Assembly (NCBI GenBank): GCA_033558025.1
Contig: JAUCEF010000006.1
Coordinates: 3,038,001 to 3,102,000, forward strand
Direction: 5' to 3'
Length of the DNA: 64,000 bases
Source of the DNA: Phytophthora sp. 'mugwort'
Lineage: Eukaryota; Oomycota; Peronosporomycetes; Peronosporales; Peronosporaceae
In this document: positions 11,229 through 21,249 of the stretch, piece by piece
How positions within the stretch are numbered: position 1 is the first letter of the stretch
Layout: each line of letters opens with the position of its first letter
Position numbers and translations under genes: made by a program
The notes under the pieces: generated by a model
Database searches by the model: none
What the model saw: only the letters and a program-made list of their open reading frames with translations
What the model was told of the DNA's origin: nothing

Positions 11229-11755
11229 GATCCCTTTTAGGACTAATTAGCCAGGTGAATTAGAACAGTTACCATACCATATAATATCCGACCGCATAAA
11301 CGACCAAAGAGGGGTGTCGCTATATAATGTCACCTAGCTATGCGCTCCGCGCAGTCCTAATAACCCTGGCGGCATGCAGGGATCGCTGGTGACAGAACCC
11401 TCAGCCTGCTATGGCTGAGGGTTTTCGCTTGACGGTTGAACAGTGGTTGGTCCTGGGCTTGCGTCCGTGTGCTTCGCCAACGGTCTGCAAACTGCAGGCA
11501 TGCTCGCTTCACTCACGTGTGTGACCGCCGTTCTCAGCTTATGACCAATCCGCGTGCTTGAATATCGCAATATACTTGCTCCGACTATACTTAATATGGC
11601 TCCGAAATTATACTGAAGTGACTTGAACAAAGTATTCAATGATAAAATACAAGGTGGTATTTAATCTGTTTTTTTTTTTAGGTCAGATTCACTGGAATGT
11701 GTAATTTACATTAGGACTTTTAGATCAGTTTAGGTCGGTATTAGGTACGCAGTAT
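11229..11755 (-). repeat. ~0.53-kb dispersed repeat, right (inverted) copy
   Basis: It is the reverse-complement match of 1,670-2,208. This copy contains a perfect 11-bp stem with a 6-base loop at 11,396-11,423 (AACCCTCAGCC / TGCTAT / GGCTGAGGGTT); the left copy has lost that stem through substitutions. A T-run of 10 or more bases at about 11,672 replaces a shorter T/A stretch in the left copy. Confidence 0.75.
11396..11423. repeat. Perfect hairpin inside right repeat
   Basis: Two 11-base arms, AACCCTCAGCC and GGCTGAGGGTT, are separated by TGCTAT. It lies internally, about 170 bases from the inner end of the repeat, so it does not match the subterminal position of a Helitron hairpin. Confidence 0.7.
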
Positions 11756-12338
11756 CTACTACCGGGGCGTCGACGTGGAGTTACCCTCTGCTATCCGCGC
11801 GGATACCGGGGCCTTCTTTTCAATCTCGATCCCCAAAGAACTGTCTAGCATACCTTCATTTGTCCATCGGTCTTTTCAGCTTGGATATCCACTTGGTCAC
11901 AACCAGCTCGTACACCAGCCGGAATTAATGCTGCAATTTCTGCTGTTCTGACACCTCGGTGATCTCAAGCCCCAATGAATTTTCACGACCCACCCGATTC
12001 TCTCCTGCAAATAGGACGATATTTCCCGTCTTGAGGTTGTTATGGGCCACCGCAATGCCACTCTGTACCAGGCCTGGAAAAAAAAAATCGATTCAATTAT
12101 TACCGTGTTGCCCCACTAGAATAATTTATTATTGGGTCCGCACAAAATCGATAAAATGTGATATTGTCCCAAGATTACCAGTACAATGCCGGTTTCAAAG
12201 GATTTTGTAACAGCTCTAGCGAGCACCAGTCACTGCAACAAATGGTCTGCACTGGAGAATGCAGCTGTTGGCCCACAGACAAAGCCATGTTAGAGCAACA
12301 GTGATAGCCACGGCCTCCTCAATCCAAAACTTGACGAG
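11756..12338. other. No confident gene
   Basis: Frames are short. On the minus strand near 12,000-12,080 a stretch reads VAHNNLKTGNIVLFAGE. This faintly resembles the catalytic loop of a protein kinase (H-x-D-L-K-x-x-N), but nothing around it supports a kinase. Confidence 0.3.
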
Positions 12339-13245
12339 ATGGCCCCAAACCGTGAAATCTGCGCGCTCTTCTTCGAGAATAAGGACCAAGGCGTGTTCCT
12401 GTGTCAGCTGTGTGGTACTTCCCGTAAGCAGCAGCCCGGATCCAGCTACAGCAGCCTCATGTCCCGCCCCATCTCCTCCCATCCTGGCTTCGAGGAGACT
12501 TACAACGCCTCGGTGACGACAGAAACCCGCTCACGAGCTTTGATATCGTCTCGGAGGAGACGCAGCAGCGTTTTCAATAGCTGCAGTGGTTTGTCGAGAG
12601 GGAAATGCCGTTGTCCGAAGTGGATGACCTGCTCACGCGCTCCATGTCCTGCTGGAAGCTAGTCAATCCCAAGGCGGTAAAGCGACATGCAGCGGTGGTC
12701 GAGTCAGGTGGGCGGCTTAATCGACATCGAGATGGGGAGCTGTTGGCATCATGTGGGACGGCTGTTCCCATGCGTCGGTCCACTACGTTGCTATCTACGC
12801 CATATGTAACGTTGGCGGCAAGCGCAGCGAGCGACTTTTATCGTTTTCTCCGCTTGAAGAAGGCTCTCAAGACGCCGAGGTGCACGTCGAGATGTTCAGT
12901 GCGTGTTGTCGCTGTACAACAAGGACATTTCGATGGTCGTGTTCCTAGTTGCCGATAATTGCAGCACCAACCGAAGAATCGCTACATTGCTGGAACTGCC
13001 ACTCGTGAGGTGCGCGAGCCACCGGTACAACTTGGTGGTAAACCGGTTTTAGCTCCATACGAAGCCGAACCCAATGACCTAATGGTGCAGCTTCGTCACT
13101 GCACGCTGCGGAGCTAGCGAAGCACACTGAGCTGAAGCCATCAAACGGAATACTACTCGCTGGTCCTCAGTGTTTGAGATGATGCGTCGCTACAAGCGCA
13201 TCCGTGAAGCTATTAGGCTGGTGGAGGCTGTTGAGGAGTTCATCC

Positions 13246-13248
13246 TAA
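13246..13248. repeat. Target-site duplication TAA (left)
   Basis: TAA immediately precedes the left terminal inverted repeat and is repeated at 15,786-15,788. A 3-bp TWA duplication is the PIF/Harbinger signature. Confidence 0.85.
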
Positions 13249-13264
13249 GAGCATCTCCACCGGC
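13249..13264 (+). repeat. Harbinger left TIR
   Basis: GAGCATCTCCACCGGC is the exact reverse complement of 15,770-15,785. Confidence 0.88.
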
Positions 13265-13434
13265 GAGGATCTATAGCTATATATCTACCCACCCGACAAA
13301 AATGTTAACTATTGTTGTTTCACTGGGCATCTCTATAGCTATAGATCTTAGCTACCGGCGGGTTTCAGTGGCTATGGAGGGCCTCCATAGCGACGCAAAG
13401 CTATAGTAGCTTTGCTCATTCACAGGAAAAAGCA

Positions 13435-14285
13435 ATGCCCCGAGGCAAGGCTTGGTCGGATACAGAAGATAGCGGCTTGTGGACGGCATGGTGCTCGATC
13501 TCGGAAAATCATGTCACTGGAACTGACCAAAAAGCGGAGAGTCTCTGGTCTAGCATCCTCGAGTCTTACCGAAAGATCGTGCCGAGCAGCAAAAGATCGC
13601 TCATCGCCTTGAAGAATAGGTGGTCCGATCTCAACAGGGAGGTGAACCGCTTTGTCGGCTGCTTGGCCGTTGTCAACAGCGCCAATGAAAGCGGGAAGAC
13701 CGAAGAAGACAGATATGCAGACGCTCTCAAGTTGTATGAATCTCGTCAAGGGGAACCTCTCCAGTTTGTTGCGGGGGTGCTAAAGGATAAACCAAAATGG
13801 ACTGCATCGTTGACCAAAACACGGCCCGCTGAAGGAGACAACGCTGGCGGCACGAAACAACTAAAGACCACAAGGTGGTAAAGCTGCACTTGAATCCGCA
13901 AAAGAAGCCAAGTTACTCCAGATGCAGTACGATGCTTCAATATCGATTGCAAAGTCGATGAAGCGGAAAACGACATCCTGAATGAATGGGCGTGCATCGA
14001 GCGTGTTTAATATGCCTGACACTGATCCACAGAAGCGCACTCAGTTTTTTTACGATATTGCGGCAGAAAAAGCTCGCCGAAATGATGCAAGCCACTAACG
14101 AGTCCAAGCTAAACAGCCCGGAAACAAGCTCAGTTCGTGTAGTGACTTCATCGCCTTCTACACCAACTCGTGACGAAGTGACAACTCGTGCGGAGAGAAC
14201 TAACGCCAATACGGTTGACGACAACGTCGCTATCGAAATAATGGATCCTCAAAATGAAAACATCGTGGCCATCACTGACGTATAA
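13435..14285 (+). pseudogene. Harbinger Myb/SANT-like accessory protein, frameshifted
   Basis: The frame from ATG 13,435 gives MPRGKAWSDTEDSGLWTAW, the typical start of the Myb/SANT-like protein that Harbinger elements encode beside the transposase. W residues at the expected spacing (W8, W16, W19, then LWSSIL and LKNRWSDLNREV) fit a trihelix/Myb fold, which binds DNA and brings the transposase to the element ends. The first frame ends at 13,881. A NAM-associated-type C-terminal part continues in other frames (ALESAKEAKLLQMQYDASI, then DPQKRTQFFYDIAAEKARR, ending near 14,285). At least two frameshifts and a stop break it. Confidence 0.7.
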
Positions 14286-14410
14286 GTAGATGCTACGGAG
14301 GGGAGCAAGTACAATAATTCATTTGCTTTTATACTTTGTTACCACAGATCATAGCTTGCAGCTATGATAGCTGAGCTATTTTTAAACAGATAATGAAAAG
14401 CTAAGTTCAT

Positions 14411-15678
14411 TTAGTGTTGTTGCGCATTGCCTTTGCTATCCCATACATGTTGAATAAGTTCTTTTTGAAATTGATTGTGTTCGTATTCGTTCTCAAGAGA
14501 GCTCCATGCGGTAATTACATCTTCGATAAAAGTTGGTTGTCGATTGGAACGTGGGGCCGCTGAAGCAGGCATGTCTGAAAAGTACCGAACATGAAGAGGA
14601 TCACGGTGATGCTCCACTATCATGTTATGTAAAATGATGCAGCGGTGCATTACATCCTTCAACTTCTGAACGGTCCAAAACCAAGCGGGAAGCGCTAATA
14701 TTCTCCACTGCTTTTGAAGTACGCCAAATGCCCTCTCAACATCTTTCCTTATCGCAGAGTGAAGCCACGTGTAGTGTTTTTCTTTCTTAGATACCGGTGC
14801 TGAAATTTCTTTCGCGAATAGAGACCAATCTGGATATATCCCATCGGTCAGCAAGTATGAGATGACTCGCTCCGTGTTGCAAATTGTGTACTTGACGGGT
14901 GATACTTCTCCATGCAAAAGGCGCTGTAGAAGTGAAGAACGTTGAAGTAGGTTGATATCGTTGTTAGAGCCTGCCGAACCGAAATCTTCGTGCCAAATCC
15001 AGAGATCCCCTGACGCAATGGCTTCTAATAGGACCGTGGGCTTCTTTTCGCGACCTTTAAATTGACCAGCAAAAGCCCAGGGACACAGTGTCCACTCCCA
15101 CTTCATGCAACCAATCGACCCTAACATTCCCGAAAACTCCCGCTTATTGTTAATGCTCATGAGAGTCGAAACATCTTGTTCAGTAGGGAATCGCAAGTAA
15201 CTTGGCCCAAAGTGTTCAACAATTGCACGACAGAATTTGTGCAGTAACTCAAAGCGGTGGATTCACCAATAGAACAAACTTCGTCCATTTCATCTCCAGC
15301 CTTGGCATAAGCCAGCATACGATAGGCAGCAGTATTTTTCAACAAGCTGCTGATTCCCTCTTTACCAGCGGCATCACTTCTTTGACAGAAGTACGGGTAG
15401 TTTGCAACCAAAGCATCATGAACTCTTAAGAAGAGGGGCTTCGACATACGATACCGACGGGCGAAGGTTTTATCGTCATGGAGTGGAGACTCAGTGGAGT
15501 ACCGTCGAATAAGCTGCGCGTTGGCCGATGCGAAGTCTCTCTCAATATTGGGTGCTTTAAGAGGCTCCGAGCCACCATGCTTTCGAGTTTTCTTGGCGCG
15601 AGGAGCGATAAGCAAAGAGGCTATATGAACCTCCTCTTCATCGTCAAGCAGTTCGCGAAGAAGACGACTTCGCCACAT
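14411..15678 (-). pseudogene. Harbinger transposase (DDE_4), one main frameshift
   Basis: The gene starts at about 15,678 (MWRSRLLRELLDDEEE). It passes through FARRYRMSKPLFLRVHDAL and RMLAYAKAGDEMDEVCSIGES, and ends at TAA 14,411-14,413. The DDE_4 catalytic blocks lie in the second part (GSIGCMKWEWTLCPWAFAGQ, SNNDINLLQRS, DGIYPDW, ERAFGVLQKQWRIL). The coding frame changes once, near 15,250, where a one-base deletion separates GESTAL from the expected ELLHKFCRAIV. Otherwise the ~420-codon protein is open, unusually well kept for this region. In life it would cut at the TIRs and insert into TWA. Confidence 0.82.
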
Positions 15679-15769
15679 AGCGACAATTCGGTGAGTGGCG
15701 GCACTGGATGTCTATAGCTATATAAATTCCAGCCAATCCGCACGCGAGTTGTTTATAGCTATGGCGACT

Positions 15770-15785
15770 GCCGGTGGAGATGCTC
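15770..15785 (-). repeat. Harbinger right TIR
   Basis: It is the reverse complement of 13,249-13,264 and is followed directly by TAA (15,786-15,788). Confidence 0.88.
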
Positions 15786-15788
15786 TAA
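15786..15788. repeat. Target-site duplication TAA (right)
   Basis: It repeats 13,246-13,248. Removing 13,249-15,788 joins the hAT reading frame in phase. Confidence 0.85.
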
Positions 15789-16351
15789 CTGCGCGATGCA
15801 CAAAAGATTTTCGGGCTTCTGGAGCACATCAAGAAGCTGGCCAGTGTATGCAAGATGCTCCAGGACGAGAAGACCAGCATGGCGGATATCCGTGTGCTGT
15901 TCGACCAAGTGGTCCACGACTACCGGTCATGATCAGCCACCTGCGCTCGAGCGCGAAAATCGTGCAGTCACCGGCCTTTGAAGGCGCGCTGGTGAAGGTC
16001 GTCAGCGGTAGCAAACTTACTGCATCGGAGGCTCGCGCGATGAATCGGTTCGAGGTGGAGCCGGATACGTGCGGCAGCAAGCGGAAAGAAAGGTCGACGG
16101 ACAGCTACGCAGCCGAAATTCTCCGAGGTGGCAAGAAATAGCGCGACGCTGGTGCGACATCGGTCAGCTACAGCGAGCTTGCGAAAATGGTGCATCCTAC
16201 CTCTAATACGGTGGAGCGCCTCTTCTCGCAATGCAAGCTGATTTTAACACCCCAACGTGCATGCATGTTGCCCGCCAATTTTGAAATGCTGGCGTTTCTT
16301 CGAGTCAACCGTGACTTGTGGAATGCATCCACTCTTATTGACGTCGAGTAG

Positions 16352-16999
16352 GTAGCAAGTCTAAGTGGCGTCAATATATTGGTAGTGGCCCCTTAATTGT
16401 TATTGCAGCTCGGTGTATTGCCGTCATTACTACGGGATCCGTGCTCCCGCCGTACAATAGATCATTGTATTGTCCGACCACTTGCTCTGTACGTAGGCGT
16501 CCTTTGTATCGACATTACGTCCAATATTTCCTCCGTCACAGCTTTGGCCTTTGAATGCATACTCACTGCTCATCGCACTGAAGTTGCGGGTCGGTTTGGG
16601 TATTGTTAACCAAGCGAACGCCACCCTCGGATAGGTCACCATGGTTAATGTCGTTTGCAGGACAACGCAGAGTCCATCGCTGGGCAAAAAACAAGAATGG
16701 CGGGATAATGGTTTCGTTGCTGTTGAATGCAATGCACAGTCACACGATAAGCGCTGGAACGGCGAAATATCTTACATAAGAACGTCATTTACAACCACCG
16801 GAAAACAGGAAATCTCGACGCATATCTGAAGATTCACCCGATGATCAAGATGTGTCCCTCGCCTGATAAGTTGCGCTGTGCCTTCGCCCGTCATGTTCAC
16901 GTCGTAATTGGCATCGACGCTGAAGGCGTATCGATCCTCCCGCGCTACCAGCCGGAATGCATGGTTGCTAATTTGTATAGCAAGCGCAGTTAGCCGCGA
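16352..16999. other. No confident gene
   Basis: Frames at 16,430-16,732 (minus) and 16,641-16,829 (plus) have no recognisable motif. The stretch may contain the decayed 3' end of the MULE-type relic. Confidence 0.35.
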
Positions 17000-18500
17000 T
17001 CCCCGTCTTGAACAGTGCGAGAACCAATACGGTGAATTTCCTCGAGCTACACGAATTCTGCCTACCCTTTTACTGTTATCAAGGTCGCGATCGAATTCAT
17101 CAAATCAACCTCGAAGGAGACCTTCACGACTTTCTCAAAAGAGCCCCACTTCGCTTCAATTCCGTGGTGTTGTACTGGAAGTGCGGGATGCTTTCACGCA
17201 GGTAGGCAGTCCATTCCAACTTGTTCGGATCCCAAAGCTTCTGGAAGAACGCGTACAGCGGATGTTTCTCATCGTTTTCTATACAATGAAAAGACCTGCC
17301 TACTGCGCCTCATAGTCGTCTTCACTTCTTGCGTAAACAAGACCTGGTATTGCACTTTTCAGAATCTCCTTTCAGCCGGTGTACCGGTTGAGAGCCGTCC
17401 CACTTGCCGATCCAACCATTCCGTAACGTGGAACACGCAAAGAAGCTGCCTGGCGTCAGGGAAAGCTGCTTGCAGGACGGCCTTCTCATGAAAAGCTTTG
17501 TCGCAATGCAAACCTTGATCTTCCGCCAGCTTGGGTTATTAATTTTTAGAGCACATCAACGGCCAGACGGAGATTAGGCTTCGTCTCGTTGACTAATAGA
17601 GACTGCTGGATATACTGGCCCTTTAACATAAAATTCAAAAATACAAAGGACATATGAATGTTTAAGTTTACAAAATGTATTTGTGTAAGTTTCCTGTATA
17701 CATAAACGTAGCGTGCCCATGCCTTTCTGAAAACGTCGTGGATTACGAAGCTGAACAGTTTGTGCATGTTCCAGTTTGTACCATGTGTCGTATCCGCAAG
17801 AACAACTACCGGAAATGCCTCAAACAAGCGCTTCATTCGTGCCGACTGAAACACCACTGCTTGAACTAGACATGACGAACGATCCACCACCATTTCGGCG
17901 GAGTTGCCTCGCTTCCCCTCGCAAAACTCATGTAGTAACTGCTTAGAGCGTTCTGAACTCGTTTTTTTTTTTACTCTCCCTGGACCCGCGCTTCTGGGCC
18001 TGGACGATATTATGAACGTCACCAAGCTTCGGTTTCTTTTCTATCACATAGCAGGCAGCACGCGATTAGCACATGCGTAGCACGTAGCCAATTAATGTCG
18101 TGCAGTACCTGTCTTACCACGAAGAAAAGCATGATACCTCTAGCGTGCAAAACCGCCTCGTGCATCTCCCGCACCCGTCCCAGATACACTGGATCATCAA
18201 CACTTCTATTATCCGCGTAGTAAGCCCAACGCGCTCGCGTCGTATCGTGGTTGTGTATCCCTTTTGCCACAACACTGAGGAACCAGCCACGGGATCTCCG
18301 CCCCGTGTGAGCGTAGCGTTCACTTTAGCCGAGCATCTGGTAAAAAACGAACAGTCTGTGCGTCCGAATGCCCTTGCCGCAAGACACGTACTTGTGGCTG
18401 TGTATACACGGGTACGTTTTGCAGTAATGGATCCAACGTTCAGGGATAATGTACAACCGCTGAGAATTCTTGATTTGCTTGTTTTATGCCCACTTTGACG
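17000..18500 (-). pseudogene. MULE/ZSWIM-type transposase relic
   Basis: Read on the minus strand, 18,019-18,270 gives HNHDTT...WAYYADNRSVDDP with VREMHEA, an N-terminal motif of oomycete MULE transposases related to ZSWIM/FAR1 proteins. 17,546-18,025 gives VLADTTHGTNWNMHKLFSFV, the first catalytic Asp region of MULE. After an AT-rich interval of about 100 bp that interrupts the motif comes GQYIQQSLLVNETK. Further 3', near 17,410-17,480, FPDARQLLCVFHVTEW resembles the block around the second Asp (F-P-x-A-x-x-x-L-C-x-F-H). A C-terminal part, PLYAFFQKLWD, is visible near 17,250. The frames are broken in many places. The AT-rich interval may be an intron, but I found no clean splice pair. Confidence 0.55.
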
Positions 18501-18736
18501 GAAATCCGCATAGGCAAAAGCGGGTACGTCTCAGCGCAAAACAACTTGAACTTCTCCTTAAAACATCCCTCGACCGCCACTGGCCGTTGTTGTTAAACCC
18601 AGTAAGAAACATGGCTGGTCATCTACGATCGTAGATTGCGCCAAGCATCCGATCTTCTAACGTACATATGTCGGGTTCATTTCGTGATGCGCTTGAAAAA
18701 GTAAAAACCGCGAATGAAGATTCGAAGAAGGAGGGG
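18501..18736. other. Non-coding, likely 5' part of MULE relic
   Basis: No frame with a recognisable motif. It adjoins the decayed MULE N-terminus. Confidence 0.3.
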
Positions 18737-18800
18737 CTACGTGTGAGGAGGGGGCGCCGTGTGAGGAGGGAGCTGCGTATGAGGGGGGATCTGCGTATGG
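18737..18800. repeat. Short 18-bp tandem repeat
   Basis: About 3.5 imperfect units of 18 bp, each built on C-T/G-C-G-T-(G/A)-T-G-A-G-G-(A/G)-G-G-G (unit starts 18,737, 18,755, 18,773, 18,791). A plus-strand frame through it (18,668-18,955) encodes an Arg/Gly-rich stretch, but I see no other support for a gene. Confidence 0.6.
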
Positions 18801-19023
18801 ATTACACCATAATTCAGAAGCTACGAATGAGGAGGGGGGGTCTGCACGAAAGCAATGAGGAAAGGTACGAGGAACCTGCTACTGATTATGGAGCTGCGAA
18901 CGATGGGTCTGTGTATGAGTCCATGCCCCACAGTTATACAGCAGGATTAATATGACGTATCAATTGTAGAGGCGGACTCAGGTTGCTTCAGAGGCTTCGA
19001 TGGCCGAAGCCAGATCATCCACA

Positions 19024-20745
19024 TCATTCGGTGTAGCGCTGCGGTGGCGAGGTTTTTTTTGCGTCTGGTGATCTTCTGCGTCGCCGAGGAGAGTCTAATT
19101 TGCGCGTATTACGCCAGGTCTCATCTTTGGACAAGTGCGATCCGGTTGGAGTGGGCTGTTGCGCTGCGGAGTACGATGGTATGTTCAGTCTTGGTGATGT
19201 TCCTCTGGAGGGACTACTTGGCCAGGATGGCAGGTGCTTCTGTTCGATCAAGGTGGCAAACTCGGCGAGTCTGAATATGAAGTCGGCTTCGTCGGCGTAC
19301 ACAATCATGTCTGGGAGGAGGTCATGGGGAACGTCGATATGGCTAGGTCGCTAAGAGCTGCTTCAAGGTATACAACAAAAAGAACAGCGATAATGAGTCG
19401 CTTGATGGGGTACCGGTGTTGCTCTCGAACGGTGAGAGCAATTTGTTGCCGAGTCGGACTGAGAGTTTTGTCTCTCGAAATAGAAGTCGAATCGGGCGGA
19501 GTTCGGCGTTGTCGACGATCTGTTCGAGCATGGGTAGGGGTTTGTCGAGGTTGACGGTGTCAAAAACACGTGAGAGGTGGAACCATCCCTTGTATCTATG
19601 TGCACGTGCTGTTATCCATCTGCGGGCCCATACTGCATCAGCAGCACTGGGACTGGGCCGAAACCCGCTTTGGTACGAGGATAGGAAGCGTTCAACCTTT
19701 GGGGAAATGATGTTCAGCACCACGAGCGAGATTGGCTTCTGGGTGCTGTTTAGGAGTACGATCGCGTGGAGACTGGGGTACTGACCATCCGACTTGTTTG
19801 CCTTCGGGAGTCCAAGTCGGATCCCGCCTCCCAGATGGATGTTGTCTCCGATTGAAAATTCGCGGTTGAAGGTGTCGGCGAGTGGTTGGGCTAGAACTGT
19901 CTGTCCGTAGTTGAGTAGCTCGGCAGGGATGGCGTCCGGGCCAATGGCGTCCATTGCCTAAGCGTCTGAACGCGAGGTCGAGCTCTCCGGCGGTAATAGG
20001 GTTGTCCAGGGGCCGTTTGAGTCCGTCATCGGCGACGGAATCTCTTCTTGAATCTGAGATTTGGTCTTGGAAATGTTATTTAATCTTGATACCTGTTTCT
20101 TTGCGTCTGAGAATGTATGTGTCTGTGGAGTCACATAACGATGTTAGAGTTGAACGCTTTCGGAAAAGAGCTCGAGTTGCCTCAAACATTCGCGCCGACG
20201 GGAGGGAGTGTTCGTTGGTGGTTAGTATGTCCTCAATTGGGGCGTTAGCAAAATTCTTGCTGCGCTTTCGGATCTGATGAAGCTAGCGAGTGCATTGATT
20301 GCGGAGGGCTTGTACGTCCTCTGCGTGGTCGTTGTAAGTGAATAGACGGAGTTTGCGTTTTCGTACGAGAGGCGGGCTAGCTCGGGGTCGGCATGTTTGG
20401 CATTGCTGACGAGTAGCAGGTATCCAGCCGAGTCTGCAGCCGCTTCTAATGCTGTGTTCGGCGTTGCTACCCATCGCTGATCCGTCAGTTCGCGTGGGCG
20501 TGGCAGGTATTTGATCATCGTTGTGAGCAGTGTCTGATATTGCGTGCGAAACTTGCGGTCGTGTACAAGGAGGTGCGTCGCAAGGGGGTTTCTGCATCAT
20601 TAAATCGTGTCGGTTGTTGCCTACGACGTAGTCCGCGGAGTTTGAAGCCGGGCGTGACGAGTTTGTGATCGAACGACGTGAGCAGTCCTCCCCTGACTCC
20701 ATGATAGAAATAATGATGCGAATTGCGCGTGCCTGTCCGTGCCAC
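19024..20745 (-). pseudogene. Non-LTR (LINE, L1-like) retrotransposon relic
   Basis: The minus strand carries, in order, an endonuclease-end-like stretch (FDHKLVTPGFKLRGLRR, near 20,640), a linker, and a reverse transcriptase. The reverse transcriptase part (19,343-19,954) reads GPDAIPAELL, then LGLPKANK (for the usual LxPKxGK), SGFRPSPSAADAVW, and FDTVNLDKPLPML. A further frame from 19,308 opens MIVYADEADFI, matching the YADD catalytic box with its second Asp changed. Stops and frame changes break the region, and no poly-A tail or target duplication could be placed. Confidence 0.7.
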
Positions 20746-21249
20746 AGGCCAACCTGGCTTCTGATGCTCTGCCCTGCTCGATAGGTGCTTTACGTGGGCT
20801 TTACAGATGGTGTTTATGAAAATAGCTATTTATCGATCGCTTTGAATGATAGTGACGTGCGCAGCTCAACAAGTACCTCATCAAGCTTTGATTTGGTAGT
20901 TACTAAGCTGTCGAAGGTCCACGAATTAAGTTTGCGGTACGTCCAACGTGAGCATTTATGTCGACTTGGCTATATATCCAAATGCGCGCGTCCGTCGAGA
21001 GTGGGACGTTCGACGTTCATCATATTGTATATACTTCATAAACGCATATATTTCAAGTACTGTTTTTCGTTATTTCCAAGTATCTGCGTACCCTTCAACA
21101 TATTTTCACAACCCAACAGCCCGCCGTTCGTTCATTTCCTCCCCTCTTTGTATGCCACGAAAGCGCGCGCTTGCAGAAGCGCAACCATCTCAGCGGAAGC
21201 GACGACGGACTAGGCGAGACTGCGCAGAATCTCCGGGAACGGGGTCGCT
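20746..21249. other. No confident gene
   Basis: A plus-strand frame (20,785-21,213) is open but has random composition. A short frame near 21,148 (MPRKRALAEAQPSQRKRRR) is strongly basic; I cannot support it as a gene. Confidence 0.3.

Larger units (their letters stand above)
13249..15785. mobile_element. PIF/Harbinger DNA transposon, 2,537 bp
   Basis: The ends are 16-bp terminal inverted repeats (GAGCATCTCCACCGGC at 13,249-13,264; its complement at 15,770-15,785) flanked by TAA duplications. Inside are two convergent genes, as in autonomous Harbingers: a Myb/SANT-like DNA-binding protein on the plus strand and a DDE_4 transposase on the minus strand. Subterminal ATAGCTAT-type motifs are repeated near both ends (13,271-13,280, 13,332-13,344, 15,713-15,722, 15,754-15,762); these may be binding sites for the element's own proteins. 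It sits inside the hAT transposase and is therefore younger than it. Confidence 0.9.
12339..16351 (+). pseudogene. hAT transposase, split by a Harbinger insertion
   Basis: The 5' half (12,339-13,248) starts with a BED-type zinc finger (FLCQLCG, then a degraded HPGFEE tail). It continues through MPLSEVDDLLTRSMS and, in other frames, ASVHYVAIYAICNVGGKR and FEMMRRYKRIREAI. The reading frame ...VEEFI is cut at 13,248. It resumes exactly after 15,788 in phase with LTARCTKDF, then KMLQDEKTSMADIRVLFDQVV. The C-terminal hAT dimerisation region is at about 16,180-16,351 (NTVERLFSQCKL, LPANFEMLAFLRVNRDLW), ending with TAG at 16,349-16,351. Apart from the inserted element, several frameshifts and a stop in VHDYRS(TGA) make it dead. 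I could not find the hAT terminal repeats. Confidence 0.75.

Noticed and set aside
11396..11423. Hairpin as a Helitron 3' end
   Set aside because: It is not followed within about 10-12 bases by a CTRR end and lies well inside the repeat.
12000..12080. Protein-kinase catalytic loop (HNNLKTGN)
   Set aside because: No other kinase subdomain is visible on either side, so the resemblance is probably chance.
18668..18955. Arg-rich plus-strand frame as a small gene
   Set aside because: The composition comes from an 18-bp tandem repeat and there is no other support.
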